Shown one piece after another: positions 10,425 through 19,965 of a stretch of 64,000 nucleotides of DNA. Origin of the DNA: Pseudonocardia sp. SCN 73-27. GTDB taxonomy: Bacteria; Actinomycetota; Actinomycetes; Mycobacteriales; Pseudonocardiaceae. A model generated the notes under the pieces. That model searched no databases. It saw only the letters and a program-made list of their open reading frames with translations, and was not told the DNA's origin. The stretch is from assembly GCA_001725415.1 (NCBI GenBank), contig MEGH01000008.1, forward strand, positions 62,001 through 126,000, written 5' to 3'. The position numbers and the translations under genes were made by a program. Each line of letters begins with the position of its first letter. Positions within the stretch are counted from its first letter, which is position 1.

Positions 10425-11435
10425 GTGGACGTGCCCGACGCCTCCCTGCCGCCCCTGTCCATCCTCGATCTCGCCCTCGTCTCGCCGGGGGAGTCGGTCC
10501 GCGCGGGCCTGGACGCGAGCGTCGAGTTGGCGCGCAGGGCCGAGAAGTGGGGCTACCGGCGGATCTGGTACGCCGAGCACCACAACATGCGCGCCATCGC
10601 GTCGTCGGCGACGAGCGTGCTGATCGGGCACGTCGCCGCGCACACCGAGCGGATCACCCTGGGTGCCGGCGGGATCATGCTGCCCAACCACTCGCCGTTG
10701 CAGGTCGCCGAGCAGTTCGGCACCCTCGCCGAGCTGTTCCCCGGCCGCATCGAGCTCGGCCTGGGCCGCGCCCCCGGCACCGATCAGACGACGTTCCGCG
10801 CGCTGCGTCGCGACCCCGGTGCCTCCGAGACGTTCCCGCAGGACGTCCAGGAGCTGCAGGGATTCCTCGGCGAGCACTCGCTGGTCCCCGGTGTCGACGC
10901 CTACCCGGGCAAGGGCACGAACGTCCCGCTCTACGTGCTGGGTTCCTCGCTCTACGGCGCGCAGGTGGCGGCGATCCTCGGCCTGCCCTACGCGTTCGCC
11001 TCGCACTTCGCGCCCGAGCAGCTGGAGCGGGCTGTCGAGATGTATCGGGAGAAGTTCCGGCCGTCGGCGCAGCTGGCCGAGCCGCTCGTGCTCGCCGGGG
11101 TCAACGTCGTCGCCGCCGACGACACCGCCACCGCCGACGAGCTGATGCGGCTGGCGCGCCTCGACCGGGTCAAGCGCTTCCTGTCCCGCGGTGGTCACGA
11201 GCTGACCGACGAGGAGGCCACCCTGGCCATCGACATGCCCCAGGGTCGCCAGATCCTCGACATGATGCGCTACACCGCCGTCGGCACCCCGGACGCCGTC
11301 GAGGACTACCTCACGGAGTTCGCGGCGCGCGTCGGGATCGACGAACTGATCGTCGCGAGCCCCGTCGTCGACCGGGCGGCGTGGTACCGCTCGTTCGAGC
11401 TGCTCGCCGGTCGCGCGGCGACGGTCGCGGCCTGA
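10425..11435 (+). CDS. LLM-class flavin-dependent oxidoreductase (luciferase-like)
   Basis: A 336-residue protein of the bacterial luciferase-like monooxygenase superfamily, probably using FMNH2 or reduced F420. Typical segments are [39 protein letters not shown] and [19 protein letters not shown]. It resembles the alkanal-monooxygenase-like subgroup common in actinobacteria, whose substrates are mostly unknown. The start is GTG at 10425, with a second GTG at 10431; neither has a clear ribosome site. An F420 synthesis gene (fbiD) occurs later in the window, but that alone does not settle the cofactor. Confidence 0.88.
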   Translation: MDVPDASLPPLSILDLALVSPGESVRAGLDASVELARRAEKWGYRRIWYAEHHNMRAIASSATSVLIGHVAAHTERITLGAGGIMLPNHSPLQVAEQFGTLAELFPGRIELGLGRAPGTDQTTFRALRRDPGASETFPQDVQELQGFLGEHSLVPGVDAYPGKGTNVPLYVLGSSLYGAQVAAILGLPYAFASHFAPEQLERAVEMYREKFRPSAQLAEPLVLAGVNVVAADDTATADELMRLARLDRVKRFLSRGGHELTDEEATLAIDMPQGRQILDMMRYTAVGTPDAVEDYLTEFAARVGIDELIVASPVVDRAAWYRSFELLAGRAATVAA

Positions 11436-11460
11436 GGCCGAGGCCGGTCAGACCGTCGCC
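11417..11460. terminator. Bidirectional hairpin overlapping both ends of convergent genes
   Basis: GGCGACGGTC (11417-11426) is exactly complementary to GACCGTCGCC (11451-11460), with further pairing possible in the loop. It covers the last codons of the oxidoreductase gene and of the convergent methyltransferase gene, whose stops are only 12 bases apart. Confidence 0.55.
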
Positions 11461-12263
11461 GTGAACAGGTAGTAACCGATCGCGGCGAACAGGGTGCCGT
11501 CGTCACGACGCCGGGTGAGCTCGGCCGTCCACTCCGCGGCGGCCGCCTCGCCGACCACGCCCGCGGCGGCGGCCGAGGAGACGACGCCGGCGAAGTACGT
11601 CGCGGCCAGGTCCGGGGTGAGGACGACCATCCGGCTCGCGACCTCGACCTCGTGCGCTCCCGCGGCCGCCAGCGCCGGCCCGAGCCGCCGCGGCAGCCAC
11701 CCGTTCACCACGGCCGTGTCGCACTCGTGGGCCAGGATCGCCCTCGTCGTCGCCCGGTCACCGACGCCGACCGTGTTGGTGTCGAAGTCCGGGGCGATCA
11801 CCGCGATCCGGCCACCGCGGCGTGTCACCCGGACCATCTCGGCGAGCGCCGCCCCGGGATCGGGCACGTAGACCAGCACCCGCTCGGCCCGGGTGACGTC
11901 GAACGCGCCGTCGGGGAACGGCAGCGCCACGGCGTCGCCCTCCACGAAGGTGATCGCGAGCCCCTCGGCCGTCGCGCGGCGCCGTGCCTCGGCGACGAAC
12001 CGGGCGCTCGCGTCGACACCGGTGACGGCGCCGCCCGGCACCACCGCCCGCGCCAGCCGCAGGCTCTCCAGCCCGAACCCGCAGCCGACGTCGAGCACCC
12101 TCGCGCCGGGGCCGGTGCGGGTCCGCTGGATCGCGAGGTGCTTGAGCTCGACGAGCAGCGGCAGCCGGTCGAACTCCTCCAGTGCCGCGACGTACGGGCC
12201 GATCTCGGGCGCGTCGTCGAGATCGGTGAACGCGTGCAGGGACAGCCCTTCGGGGCGGCTCAT
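11448..12263 (-). CDS. Class I SAM-dependent methyltransferase
   Basis: A 271-residue Rossmann-type methyltransferase. Motif I VLDVGCGFGLESLRLARAV, the following acidic position in VTGVDASARFVAEARRRA and the DAVALPFPDGAFDVTRAERVL region match the ubiquinone/menaquinone-methyltransferase-like (Methyltransf_11/31) group. The substrate is unknown. ATG at 12263 (MSRPEGLSLHAF) is chosen; the frame continues upstream but with unlikely composition. It is convergent with the oxidoreductase gene and divergent from serA. Confidence 0.85.
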   Translation of the reverse strand: MSRPEGLSLHAFTDLDDAPEIGPYVAALEEFDRLPLLVELKHLAIQRTRTGPGARVLDVGCGFGLESLRLARAVVPGGAVTGVDASARFVAEARRRATAEGLAITFVEGDAVALPFPDGAFDVTRAERVLVYVPDPGAALAEMVRVTRRGGRIAVIAPDFDTNTVGVGDRATTRAILAHECDTAVVNGWLPRRLGPALAAAGAHEVEVASRMVVLTPDLAATYFAGVVSSAAAAGVVGEAAAAEWTAELTRRRDDGTLFAAIGYYLFTATV

Positions 12264-12499
12264 GGGGTCATCCTGGCCACACCCGGGCGGGAGTGCCACG
12301 GTCATGCGGCCGGGGAACGGCCGCCGCGTCCGGTTCCGGACGGCACGAACCGGATGAATCGCCCGACGATCGGGTGGGCGTCTGGTCATCGGCGCAGGTC
12401 GCCGCTATTGCCCCGCTCACGGTCCCTGCAGCCGAGCCGGTCCACGGTCCTAGGATCGGGACAGTCCGCACCGCCCGATACAGGAGCACCGCAGCCGCC

Positions 12500-14101
12500 G
12501 TGAGCACCGCAGCCACCCGTCCAGTCGTCCTGCTCGCCGAGAAGCTCGCACCGTCCGCGGTCGAGCTGCTCGGAGATGACGTCGAGATCCGCCACGTCGA
12601 CGGAACCGACCGGCCCGCGCTGCTGTCCGCGGTCGCCGACGCCGACGCGCTCCTCGTCCGTTCCGCCACGAAGGTCGACGCCGAGGTCCTGGCCGCCTCC
12701 ACGCGGCTCAAGGTCGTGGCCCGCGCAGGCGTCGGCCTCGACAACGTCGACGTCCCGGCCGCCACCGCGCGTGGCGTCATGGTCGTCAACGCCCCGACGT
12801 CCAACATCGTCTCCGCCGCCGAGCACGCCATCGCGCTGCTGTTCGCCGCGGCCCGCCACATCCCGCCGGCCGACGCCGCCCTGCGCCAGGGCCAGTGGAA
12901 GCGCAGCGCCTACACCGGCGTCGAGCTCAACGGCAAGACCGTCGGCATCGTCGGCCTGGGCAAGATCGGCCAGCTCGTCGCGCAGCGCCTCGCCGCGTTC
13001 GGCGTCACGCTCATCGCGTACGACCCCTACGTCGCGCCCGCCCGCGCCGCCCAGCTCGGCATCGAGCTCGCGTCCCTCGACGACGTGCTCCGCCGCGCCG
13101 ACGTCATCTCCATCCACCTGCCGAAGACCCCCGAGACCCTGGGTCTCATCGGCAAGGACCAGCTCGCCATCACCAAGAAGGGCGTGATCATCGTCAACGC
13201 GGCCCGCGGTGGGCTGATCGACGAGGTCGCCCTGGCCGAGGCCGTCCGCTCCGGGCACGTCGGGGGCGCCGGCATCGACGTCTACGTCACCGAGCCCACC
13301 ACCTCCAGCCCGCTGTTCGAGCTGGAGAACATCGTCGTCACCCCGCACCTCGGTGCGTCGACCGACGAGGCGCAGGACCGCGCGGGCACCGACGTCGCGA
13401 AGTCGGTCCAGCTGGCCCTGGCCGGCGAGTTCGTCCCCGACGCCGTCAACGTCCAGATCGACGGCGCCGTCGGCGAGGAGGTCCGCCCCTACCTGCCGCT
13501 CGTGCAGAAGATGGGCACTGTCCTGCACGCCCTCGCGGGCCGCGTGCCCACGTCGATCACCGTCGACGTCGCGGGTGAGCTGTCGTCCGAGGACGTCTCG
13601 GTCCTGCCGCTGGCCGCGCTGCGCGGCGTGTTCACCCACGTCGTCGACGACCAGGTCACCTTCGTCAACGTGCCCGCCCTGGCCGCCGAGCGCGGCGTCT
13701 CCGTGGAGCTCACCACCGCCCCGGAGAGCGCCAACCACCGCAGCGTCGTCCAGCTGCGCGCCGCCATGCCCGACGGCGAGGCCATCACCGTCTCCGGCAC
13801 GCTCACCGGCCGCGCCCAGGTCGAGAAGCTCGTCGAGATCAACAGCCGGCACTTCGACCTGCGCGCCGAGGGTGAGATCCTGTTGCTCGAGTACGCCGAC
13901 CGCCCGGGCGTCATGGGCCGCGTCGGGTCGCTGCTCGGCGAGGCCGCGGTGAACATCGAGGCCGCCCAGATCAGCCAGACCACCGACGGCACCGACGCGA
14001 TCATGCTGCTGCGCATCGACCGCTCCGTCGACCAGGTCGTCCTCGACCCGATCGGCGCCTCGGTGGGCGCGCGGACGATCAAGCTGATCTCGCTCGACTG
14101 A
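12500..14101 (+). CDS. serA: D-3-phosphoglycerate dehydrogenase
   Basis: A 533-residue enzyme catalysing the first step of serine synthesis, oxidation of 3-phosphoglycerate with NAD. Order of domains: substrate/NAD part with VGIVGLGKIGQLVAQRLAAF, catalytic Arg in NAARGGLIDEVAL, Glu in DVYVTEPTTSSPLFE and His in VVTPHLGASTDEA; then the intervening ASB domain; then a C-terminal ACT domain beginning near LLLEYADRPGVMGRVGSLL, which in mycobacterial SerA senses serine. GTG at 12500 is taken as the start with ACAGGAG about 12 bases upstream. The position between ilvC and leuB is conserved in actinobacteria. Confidence 0.97.
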   Translation: MSTAATRPVVLLAEKLAPSAVELLGDDVEIRHVDGTDRPALLSAVADADALLVRSATKVDAEVLAASTRLKVVARAGVGLDNVDVPAATARGVMVVNAPTSNIVSAAEHAIALLFAAARHIPPADAALRQGQWKRSAYTGVELNGKTVGIVGLGKIGQLVAQRLAAFGVTLIAYDPYVAPARAAQLGIELASLDDVLRRADVISIHLPKTPETLGLIGKDQLAITKKGVIIVNAARGGLIDEVALAEAVRSGHVGGAGIDVYVTEPTTSSPLFELENIVVTPHLGASTDEAQDRAGTDVAKSVQLALAGEFVPDAVNVQIDGAVGEEVRPYLPLVQKMGTVLHALAGRVPTSITVDVAGELSSEDVSVLPLAALRGVFTHVVDDQVTFVNVPALAAERGVSVELTTAPESANHRSVVQLRAAMPDGEAITVSGTLTGRAQVEKLVEINSRHFDLRAEGEILLLEYADRPGVMGRVGSLLGEAAVNIEAAQISQTTDGTDAIMLLRIDRSVDQVVLDPIGASVGARTIKLISLD

Positions 14102-14355
14102 GCACCACCCGCCACCGGCGGGCGCACCGACGCGGACGGCGGCGGGCAGGCTACCCCGGTCGCCGCCGTCCGATGCGTCGGGCGGACAATCAGACCCGCT
14201 CGGGGGCGTGTCGAGTCCCCGGTTGCGCGGTTCGGCCGCGCAGCAGGCGCCCGAACCACCGTGTCGGGTGACCTCGAAAGAGTGGCCGACGGCCGGTCGG
14301 CGGTGTCGCAACGGGTAGCGTGCTGCGACTCCCCAAGCAGAGAGGAACCCTTGAC

Positions 14356-15396
14356 ATGCGCCTTGCGGTCATTCCCGGCGACGGCATCGGACCGGAGGTC
14401 ATCGACGAGGCGCTCAAGGTCCTCAACGAGGTCTCTCCCGGCGTGGAGACGACCGACTACGACCTGGGCGCCGCACGGTGGCACTCCACCGGCGAGCTGC
14501 TCCCCGAGTCCGTGCTCACCGAGCTCCGCGGGCACGACGCGATCCTGCTCGGTGCCGTCGGCGACCCGTCGGTGCCCAGCGGCATCCTCGAGCGCGGCCT
14601 GCTCCTGCGGCTGCGGTTCGAGCTCGACCACCACGTGAACCTGCGCCCCGCGCGGCTCTACCCGGGCGTGCGCGGCCCGCTCGCCGGCAACCCTGAGATC
14701 GACCTCGTCGTCGTCCGCGAGGGCACCGAGGGCCCGTACGTCGGCACCGGCGGCATCCTGCGCAAGGACACCCCGCACGAGATCGCGACGGAGGTCAGCA
14801 CCAACACCGCGTTCGGCATCGAGCGCCTGGTGCGCGACGCCTTCGCCCGCGCCGAACGCCGCCCCCGCAAGCACCTCACCCTCGTCCACAAGACCAACGT
14901 GCTGGCCTTCGCGGGCGCCCTGTGGTCGCGGATCGTCGAGGAGGTCTCGCTCGAGCACCCCGACGTCACCGTCGCCTACCAGCACGTCGACTCGACGACG
15001 ATCCACCTCGTCACCGACCCGTCGCGCTACGACGTGATCGTCACCGACAACCTCTTCGGCGACATCCTCACCGACCTCGCCGCCGCCGTGACCGGTGGCA
15101 TCGGGCTCGCGGCCAGCGGCAACATCGACGCGAGCGGCAAGAACCCGAGCATGTTCGAGCCCGTCCACGGCAGCGCCCCCGACATCGCCGGTCAGGGCAT
15201 CGCCGACCCGACGGCGGCCGTCCTCTCGGTCGCGCTGCTGCTCGACCACCTCGGCGACCGCGACGCCGCCCGCCGCATCGAGGCCGCCGTCGCCTTCGAC
15301 CTGGCGACGCGCGACCACGGCGCCAACAGCCACACCCGCTCCATCGGCGACCGGCTCGCCGCGCTCGTCAGCCGTCAGGCCTCCGCGCCGGCCTGA
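14356..15396 (+). CDS. leuB: 3-isopropylmalate dehydrogenase
   Basis: A 346-residue NAD- and Mg-dependent beta-decarboxylating dehydrogenase of leucine synthesis. It shows [20 protein letters not shown] at the N-terminus, the substrate-binding Arg region [20 protein letters not shown] and the metal site [17 protein letters not shown]. The length and the [19 protein letters not shown]-like segment (here [17 protein letters not shown]) fit the actinobacterial short form. The start ATG at 14356 has AGAGGAAC upstream. A TAGCGT sequence at 14316, like the ilvB -10, may be its promoter. A strong hairpin follows. Confidence 0.97.
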   Translation: MRLAVIPGDGIGPEVIDEALKVLNEVSPGVETTDYDLGAARWHSTGELLPESVLTELRGHDAILLGAVGDPSVPSGILERGLLLRLRFELDHHVNLRPARLYPGVRGPLAGNPEIDLVVVREGTEGPYVGTGGILRKDTPHEIATEVSTNTAFGIERLVRDAFARAERRPRKHLTLVHKTNVLAFAGALWSRIVEEVSLEHPDVTVAYQHVDSTTIHLVTDPSRYDVIVTDNLFGDILTDLAAAVTGGIGLAASGNIDASGKNPSMFEPVHGSAPDIAGQGIADPTAAVLSVALLLDHLGDRDAARRIEAAVAFDLATRDHGANSHTRSIGDRLAALVSRQASAPA

Positions 15397-15408
15397 TCCG
15401 CTCCACAC

Positions 15409-15450
15409 ACGACGGCGGCGGCGCCCTCCCCGGGATGCCGCCGCCGTCGT
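15409..15450. terminator. Hairpin terminator between leuB and the convergent EthD gene
   Basis: GACGGCGGCGGC (15411-15422) pairs perfectly with GCCGCCGCCGTC (15437-15448), extendable by two pairs to 15409-15450, with a 14-base loop. It lies between convergent stops and can serve both directions. Confidence 0.85.
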
Positions 15451-15462
15451 CGCTCGTGCGGG

Positions 15463-15777
15463 TCAGACGACCGACGTGGACGGGCCCGTCAGCATCGTGA
15501 CGCCGGCGCTCGCGAAGTTCTCCAGGTCGGCGACGGCGGCCTTGCCCGCGTCGCTGGACATCGACGCGCCCATCGACTCCGCCGAGTCCCACACCAGCAC
15601 CGCGACCAGGTGGAAGTCGGGCTTCGCGCCGTCGGGGCCGGGCTGCGGCCGGGCCACCGAGAAGCTCCGCACGTCGGGAAGCTTCGCCGCCAGCACGGCG
15701 TGCACCTCGTCGTAGTGCTTGTCGAACGCGGCGGCGTCGGCAGGGTGGTTGTAGAGCGCGGTGAGCTGGAACGACAC
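15463..15777 (-). CDS. EthD family protein
   Basis: A 104-residue small protein of the EthD dimeric alpha-beta barrel family: [20 protein letters not shown], then [15 protein letters not shown] and [15 protein letters not shown]. EthD-like proteins accompany various oxidative degradation enzymes and their activity is poorly defined. GTG at 15777 is chosen because GGGAGGT lies just upstream. An alternative ATG at 15834 overlaps the stop of the upstream hydroxylase gene (ATGA) and would add 19 poorly conserved residues. The two genes form a likely operon. Confidence 0.83.
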   Translation of the reverse strand: MSFQLTALYNHPADAAAFDKHYDEVHAVLAAKLPDVRSFSVARPQPGPDGAKPDFHLVAVLVWDSAESMGASMSSDAGKAAVADLENFASAGVTMLTGPSTSVV

Positions 15778-15830
15778 AGGACCTCCCGGGACCGTCCCGC
15801 GGACTCCGGTGTCCGCGGGCTCCGCCGCCA

Positions 15831-17126
15831 TCATGCCGACCGGACGCTGTCCCCGCCGCTCGTCGTTCCCCTACCGGGTGCCTTCGGGCGTCGCGCCCAC
15901 GCGGGTGCACGCTCGGGCAGCGGACCGATCGCCACGAGCCGGGCCGGGATGCCCTGCAGGGCCGGGAACCGCTGCGCGACCCGGATCGGGAGCGGGAGCG
16001 TTCCCGTCGACGGGGGAGTGACCTGCGGGTCGGCGTTCAGCGCCTTGCCGAGCACCGCGCGGTGCGCGAGCCGCTGACCGCCCTGCACCAGCGCCGTCGG
16101 CCACCAGCGACGCAGCTGGACGCGTCGCAGCGCCGTCGTCGACGCGGTGCCGTCCCGGCGCAGCTCCGGGGCCAGGAGCCGGGCCGCGGCCACCGCGTCG
16201 GCCACCGCCAGGTTGATGCCGACGCCCCCCACCGGCGACATCGCGTGCGCCGCGTCGCCGATGAGCAGCAGGCCGTCGCGGGACCAGCGGCGCAGCCGGT
16301 CGAGCCGCACGTCGAGCAGCTTGACGTCGTCCCACGACTCGAGGGCGTCGACCCGGTCGCCCAGCCACGGCACCAGCGCTGCCATCCGCCGTCGGAGCTC
16401 ACCGACACCCTTGGCGCGCAACGCCTTGTCGCTGCCCTTGCGGATCATGTAGGCGCACTGCCAGTAGTCGCCGCGGTCGATGAGGACGCAGAAGTGCCCG
16501 GCGGTGAAGCGGCCGAGCCCGCCGTCGACGTCGTCGGCGCGGCGTGGGAGCCGGAACCACCAGACGTCCATGGGGACGCCGAAGCCGCGTGGGCGCAGCC
16601 CCGCGGCGGCGCGTACCGCGGAGTGCCGGCCGTCGCAGGCGACGGTCAGCGCTGCCGTGAGCTCGTGCTCCTGTCCGGTGACCCGGTCGGTGAAACGGAC
16701 ACCCGTGGTGCGGCCGCCGTCCCGCAGGAGGCCGGTGACGTCGGCGTTGCGGACCAGGGTGAACGACGGCTCGTCGGCCGCGGCGTCGGCGAGGAGGTCG
16801 AGGAAGTCCCACTGCGGGACCAGGGCGACGTGCTTGTGGGCCCCGGGCAGCCTGCTCATGTCGGCGATCTGGACGAGCCCGCCGTCGAGCTGGGCGGCGA
16901 CCCGGTCGAGGCGGCGCTGCGGGAGCGCGGCGAACCTCTCGCCGAGCCCGAGGTCGTCGAGCAGGGTCAGCGTGGAGGCGTGGACGGTGTCGCCGCGGAA
17001 GTCGCGCAGGAAGTCGGCGTGCTTCTCCAGGACGGTGACCTCGATCCCGGCACGGGCGAGCAGCAGCCCCAGGACCATCCCCGCGGGGCCGCCACCGACG
17101 ACGGCGACGGTCGTGTTTTTCCCCAT
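15831..17126 (-). CDS. FAD-dependent aromatic-hydroxylase-type monooxygenase
   Basis: A 431-residue flavoprotein of the group A (PHBH-like) monooxygenases. The N-terminal FAD motif is [19 protein letters not shown], a DG-type motif appears in [16 protein letters not shown] and the second FAD motif is [20 protein letters not shown]. Such enzymes hydroxylate aromatic or polyketide-like substrates with NAD(P)H, and the actual substrate is unknown. The start is ATG at 17126; the frame runs on upstream only as a shadow of gltX. It is divergent from gltX and is followed by the EthD gene with overlapping stop and start codons. Confidence 0.9.
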   Translation of the reverse strand: MGKNTTVAVVGGGPAGMVLGLLLARAGIEVTVLEKHADFLRDFRGDTVHASTLTLLDDLGLGERFAALPQRRLDRVAAQLDGGLVQIADMSRLPGAHKHVALVPQWDFLDLLADAAADEPSFTLVRNADVTGLLRDGGRTTGVRFTDRVTGQEHELTAALTVACDGRHSAVRAAAGLRPRGFGVPMDVWWFRLPRRADDVDGGLGRFTAGHFCVLIDRGDYWQCAYMIRKGSDKALRAKGVGELRRRMAALVPWLGDRVDALESWDDVKLLDVRLDRLRRWSRDGLLLIGDAAHAMSPVGGVGINLAVADAVAAARLLAPELRRDGTASTTALRRVQLRRWWPTALVQGGQRLAHRAVLGKALNADPQVTPPSTGTLPLPIRVAQRFPALQGIPARLVAIGPLPERAPAWARRPKAPGRGTTSGGDSVRSA

Positions 17127-17183
17127 GCGTTGAATTGTATCCCCGGTTCCCGGCCGGCGCGAGCGGTGCGAGACGATGACCTC

Positions 17184-18677
17184 GTGAGCTCTCCCTCCCA
17201 GGTCCGGGTGCGGTTCTGCCCGTCGCCCACCGGCACGCCGCACGTCGGCCTCATCCGCACCGCGCTGTTCAACTGGGCGCACGCCCGCCACCACGGCGGT
17301 GCGTTCGTGTTCCGGATCGAGGACACCGACGCCGCGCGCGACAGCGTCGAGTCGTACAACGCGCTGCTCGACGCGCTGCGCTGGCTCGGGCTCGACTGGG
17401 ACGAGGGCCCCGAGGTCGGCGGCGAGCACGGCCCCTACCGGCAGAGCGAGCGTCACGACCTCTACCGCGACGCGCTCGGCCGCCTCACCCTGGCCGGCGA
17501 GGTCTACGAGTCCTACTCGTCGGCCGAGGAGATCGAGGCCCGCCACCGCGCCGCAGGCCGCGACCCCAAGCTCGGCTACGACAACGCCGACCGCGACCTG
17601 ACCGAGGAGCAGAAGGCGGCGTTCCGCGCCGAGGGCCGCAAGCCCGTCTACCGGCTCCGCATGCCCGACCGCGACATCACGTTCTCCGACCTCATCCGCG
17701 GCGACGTCACCTTCAAGGCCGGCACCGTCCCCGACTTCGTGCTCGCCCGCGGCGACGGCAGCCCGCTCTACCCGCTCACCAACCCGCTCGACGACGCCCT
17801 CATGGGCATCACCCACGTCCTGCGCGGCGAGGACCTGCTCTCCTCCACCCCGCGGCAGATCGCCCTCTTCGAGGCCTTCCGGCGCGTCGGCATCGGCACC
17901 GGCGCCCCCACCTACGCGCACCTGCCCCTCGTCACGGGCGAGGGGGCCCGCAAGCTGTCCAAGCGCGACCCCGAGTCGAACCTGTTCCACTACCGCGACC
18001 GCGGATTCCTGCCCGAAGGCCTGCTCAACTACCTCGCATTGTTGGGCTGGTCCATCGCCGAGGACCGTGACGTGTTCTCCCTCGACGAGATGGTCGCCGC
18101 ATTCGACGTGTCACGCGTCTCGTCGAATGCGGCGCGCTTCGATCTCAAGAAGGCCGAGGCGATCAATTCCGCGCACATGCGACTCCTTCCCGTCGACGAG
18201 TTCGCTGCGCGCGTCGTTCCCTACCTCCAGGCCGAGGGTGTGATCGATGGCACCCCCAACGCGGCCCAGGCCGAACTGCTCGCCGCGGCCGCCCCGCTCG
18301 TCCAGGAACGCAGCGTCGTCCTCTCCGACGCCGCCCGCATGCTCCGCTTCCTGTTCATCGACGAGGACGGCTTCGCGATCGACGACGACGCCGCGGCCAA
18401 GAACCTCGGCGCCGACGCCGCACCCGTCCTCGACGCCGCCATGACCGGCCTGACCAGCATCGACGACTGGTCCGCCACCGCCATCGAGGAGTCCCTCAAG
18501 GCCTCACTCGTCGACGGAATGGGCCTCAAGCCCCGAAAGGCCTTCGGCCCCGTGCGGGTCGCCGTCTCCGGCCGGACCGTGTCCCCGCCGCTCTACGAGA
18601 GCATGGAACTGCTGGGGCGCGAGCGGTCGATGCGGCGACTGGGGGCCGGTTTGGAGCGGGCTCGGGGCGTGGTCTAG
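17184..18677 (+). CDS. gltX: Glutamate-tRNA ligase
   Basis: A 497-residue class I aminoacyl-tRNA synthetase. The HIGH-type motif is in [20 protein letters not shown] and the KMSKS-type motif is KLSKRDPES. The C-terminal half is the anticodon-binding region. Actinobacteria generally lack GlnRS, so GltX is expected to be non-discriminating and to charge both tRNA-Glu and tRNA-Gln, the latter then being corrected by GatCAB. Both tRNA genes follow directly. The start is GTG at 17184. Confidence 0.97.
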   Translation: MSSPSQVRVRFCPSPTGTPHVGLIRTALFNWAHARHHGGAFVFRIEDTDAARDSVESYNALLDALRWLGLDWDEGPEVGGEHGPYRQSERHDLYRDALGRLTLAGEVYESYSSAEEIEARHRAAGRDPKLGYDNADRDLTEEQKAAFRAEGRKPVYRLRMPDRDITFSDLIRGDVTFKAGTVPDFVLARGDGSPLYPLTNPLDDALMGITHVLRGEDLLSSTPRQIALFEAFRRVGIGTGAPTYAHLPLVTGEGARKLSKRDPESNLFHYRDRGFLPEGLLNYLALLGWSIAEDRDVFSLDEMVAAFDVSRVSSNAARFDLKKAEAINSAHMRLLPVDEFAARVVPYLQAEGVIDGTPNAAQAELLAAAAPLVQERSVVLSDAARMLRFLFIDEDGFAIDDDAAAKNLGADAAPVLDAAMTGLTSIDDWSATAIEESLKASLVDGMGLKPRKAFGPVRVAVSGRTVSPPLYESMELLGRERSMRRLGAGLERARGVV

Positions 18678-18745
18678 AGTTCAGTTCGCAGGGCACGGGA
18701 AACCGGGCCGGCGGGAAACCGCATGGCCCGGAGAACCGGACCCAT

Positions 18746-18817
18746 TGGGGTATGGTGTAATTGGCAGCACGACTGATTCTGGTTCAGTTAGTCTAGGTTC
18801 GAGTCCTGGTACCCCAG
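18746..18817 (+). tRNA. tRNA-Gln (anticodon CUG)
   Basis: A 72-base cloverleaf: acceptor arms TGGGGTA and TACCCCA, D-arm with AATTGGCAGC, anticodon loop with CTG, and a T-arm with GGTTCGAGTCC. The terminal CCA is not encoded. It lies 68 bases after gltX. Confidence 0.95.
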
Positions 18818-18859
18818 CGGAAACGCCGAAGTTTCCATATGTATACTGAGAAAGTTCCT

Positions 18860-18932
18860 GGCCCCGTCGTCTAGCGGCCTAGGACGCCGCCCTCTCAAGG
18901 CGGTAGCGCGGGTTCAAATCCCGTCGGGGCTA
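18860..18932 (+). tRNA. tRNA-Glu (anticodon CUC)
   Basis: A 73-base cloverleaf with acceptor GGCCCCG pairing with CGGGGCT (the first pair is a G-U), anticodon CTC in the loop flanked by a CGCCGCC/GGCGG stem, and T-arm GGGTTCAAATCCC. CCA is not encoded. A strong terminator follows immediately. Confidence 0.95.
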
Positions 18933-18933
18933 C

Positions 18934-18977
18934 AACGAAAAGGGCTCCCGTACTCCGGTGCGGGAGCCCTTTTCGTT
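18934..18977 (+). terminator. Strong terminator after tRNA-Glu
   Basis: Arms 18934-18950 and 18961-18977 are a perfect 17-bp stem (AACGAAAAGGGCTCCCG and its complement) with a 10-base loop. The T-rich 3' arm acts as a U-tract, making this one of the best intrinsic terminators of the window. Confidence 0.93.
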
Positions 18978-19083
18978 TCCGACCCGGGCCGGTTTCCTGT
19001 CCGACCTCCGTGCCGTCGATCCCCGACTCTGGCCGAGTTCGACGTGAGGCTGCCGAGGACCCGAGCCACCAGGCCACCCGCGC

Positions 19084-19129
19084 GCAACCTCACTGCTCTG
19101 GAACAACGTCGGGAGAGCAGTGAGGTTGC
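19084..19129. repeat. Inverted repeat with 16-bp perfect arms
   Basis: GCAACCTCACTGCTCT (19084-19099) is exactly complementary to AGAGCAGTGAGGTTGC (19114-19129), with a 14-base loop. It stands alone in gene-free DNA, 106 bases beyond the tRNA terminator, and resembles the other dispersed stem elements of this window in size but not in sequence. Confidence 0.75.
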
Positions 19130-19370
19130 ACTCGGCGCCCCCGCCGCGTCCGGGTTGGGCTGCGCCGGGTCGGGCGGCGCCGGGCCGCACCGGGCCGGAC
19201 CACATCGGGGTGGGCCGGCGGCACCAACGGTGGGCGGCACGGGCGGGCCGCGCTGAGCCGGGCCGGCCGTGGCGAGGGCAGGAGGCGCGTCGCGGTGGAG
19301 CCGGTGCACGAGGGCCAGGTCCTTCATGGGCCGATCGCGTGCCTTCCGGGGCCGGCACGCAGCTTGCCTG

Positions 19371-19725
19371 GTCGGCGGACGTCCCGCACGCTGCTCGACG
19401 ACCGCAGAACCTACGTGGCGGCGCTGCAATGCGGGCGCCCCTGCTGTGGGCGGCGCAAGGTCAGCTGCGCGATCCACGGGTCGGCGGCTGTCCCGCAGCT
19501 GCTCGGAGAACGAAGAACCCAGGCGGCGGGGCCGCGTCGGGCCCGGCGGGGATCAGCTCGTCGGAGCGGGCGGATGCGCGGGGGTCGGGGCCTCGACCCG
19601 GGCCGTGTCGGTCTTGCTGTGTACTCCCCGTGCTCGGTGCGCGCTCGTGGAGGTCGGCGGCTGTCCGGCAGGCTGCTCGACGAGCGCAGGACCCATGTGA
19701 CGACGCCGCGATGCACGCGCCCGAC
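19371..19725. repeat. Three degenerate copies of a ~70-bp unit
   Basis: Copies start at 19371, 19480 and 19653, each opening with GTCGGCGG and sharing GTCC-GCA, a CTGCTCG block and a GA-CGCAGAACC-like block. Copies 1 and 3 align over about 70 bases with only scattered differences, whereas copy 2 is more diverged. The units are not tandem and are spaced by 40-105 bases. Confidence 0.55.
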
Positions 19726-19921
19726 CCGCCGCGGGCCCGGGATGTTCGAGGCACGCCTCTCAGCGCCGGGGGAGCCCTCGGGATCGGCGGGCGCGCCGAG
19801 ACCTACGTGAGCGCTGTTCCGGCGCGCGTACGCAGCACTGGTGTCGGTCTCGGCGCAGGGTGCGGCCCGCCCGCGGGTTCCCGGGGTGCCGGAGCTGCGG
19901 GCGGACCAGCCCTGCAGGGTC

Positions 19922-19961
19922 GTGAGTGGCAGTGGTCGCCACAGCGACTATTGCCACTCAC
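19922..19961. repeat. 40-bp imperfect palindrome, copy 3 of dispersed GTGAGTGGC element
   Basis: It starts GTGAGTGGC and ends GCCACTCAC, flanked by GGGTC on the left (as copy 2) and AGG on the right (as copies 1 and 2). Two internal positions are G-T pairs on the plus strand and the central CACA is unpaired, so the arms have drifted. It lies four bases beyond the stop of the minus-strand Hsp70 gene. Confidence 0.8.
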
Positions 19962-19965
19962 AGGG

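Larger units (their letters stand above)
18978..19921. other. Gene-free repeat-bearing region between the tRNAs and the Hsp70 gene
   Basis: About 940 bases with no supportable gene. All long frames here are Ala/Gly/Arg/Pro-rich artefacts of GC content. The stretch contains a 46-base inverted repeat (19084-19129), three degenerate copies of a roughly 70-base unit (19371, 19480, 19653) and several G/C-rich simple stretches. It may be a decayed insertion site or a set of small regulatory RNAs or structures; nothing in it identifies a mobile element. Confidence 0.6.

Noticed and set aside
14108-14122. CCCGCC-ACC-GGCGGG hairpin just after serA as a terminator
   Set aside because: Only six pairs with a three-base loop and no T-run; such stems are frequent by chance at this GC content.
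12386-14311. 641-codon antisense frame opposite serA, and similar long frames opposite ilvB, leuC, ppk, gltX and the EPS genes
   Set aside because: They are by-products of high third-position GC in the real genes; their peptides are Asp/Gly/Arg/Val-rich without motifs, whereas the sense frames have complete family signatures.
15778-15834. Upstream ATG start for the EthD protein
   Set aside because: It overlaps the preceding stop neatly, but the added residues are not EthD-like, while GTG at 15777 has GGGAGGT right before it. Kept only as an alternative.
18914-19477. 187-codon minus-strand frame across the tRNA terminator
   Set aside because: It starts in gene-free repeats and reads into the terminator and tRNA-Glu; composition is Ala/Arg/Pro noise.
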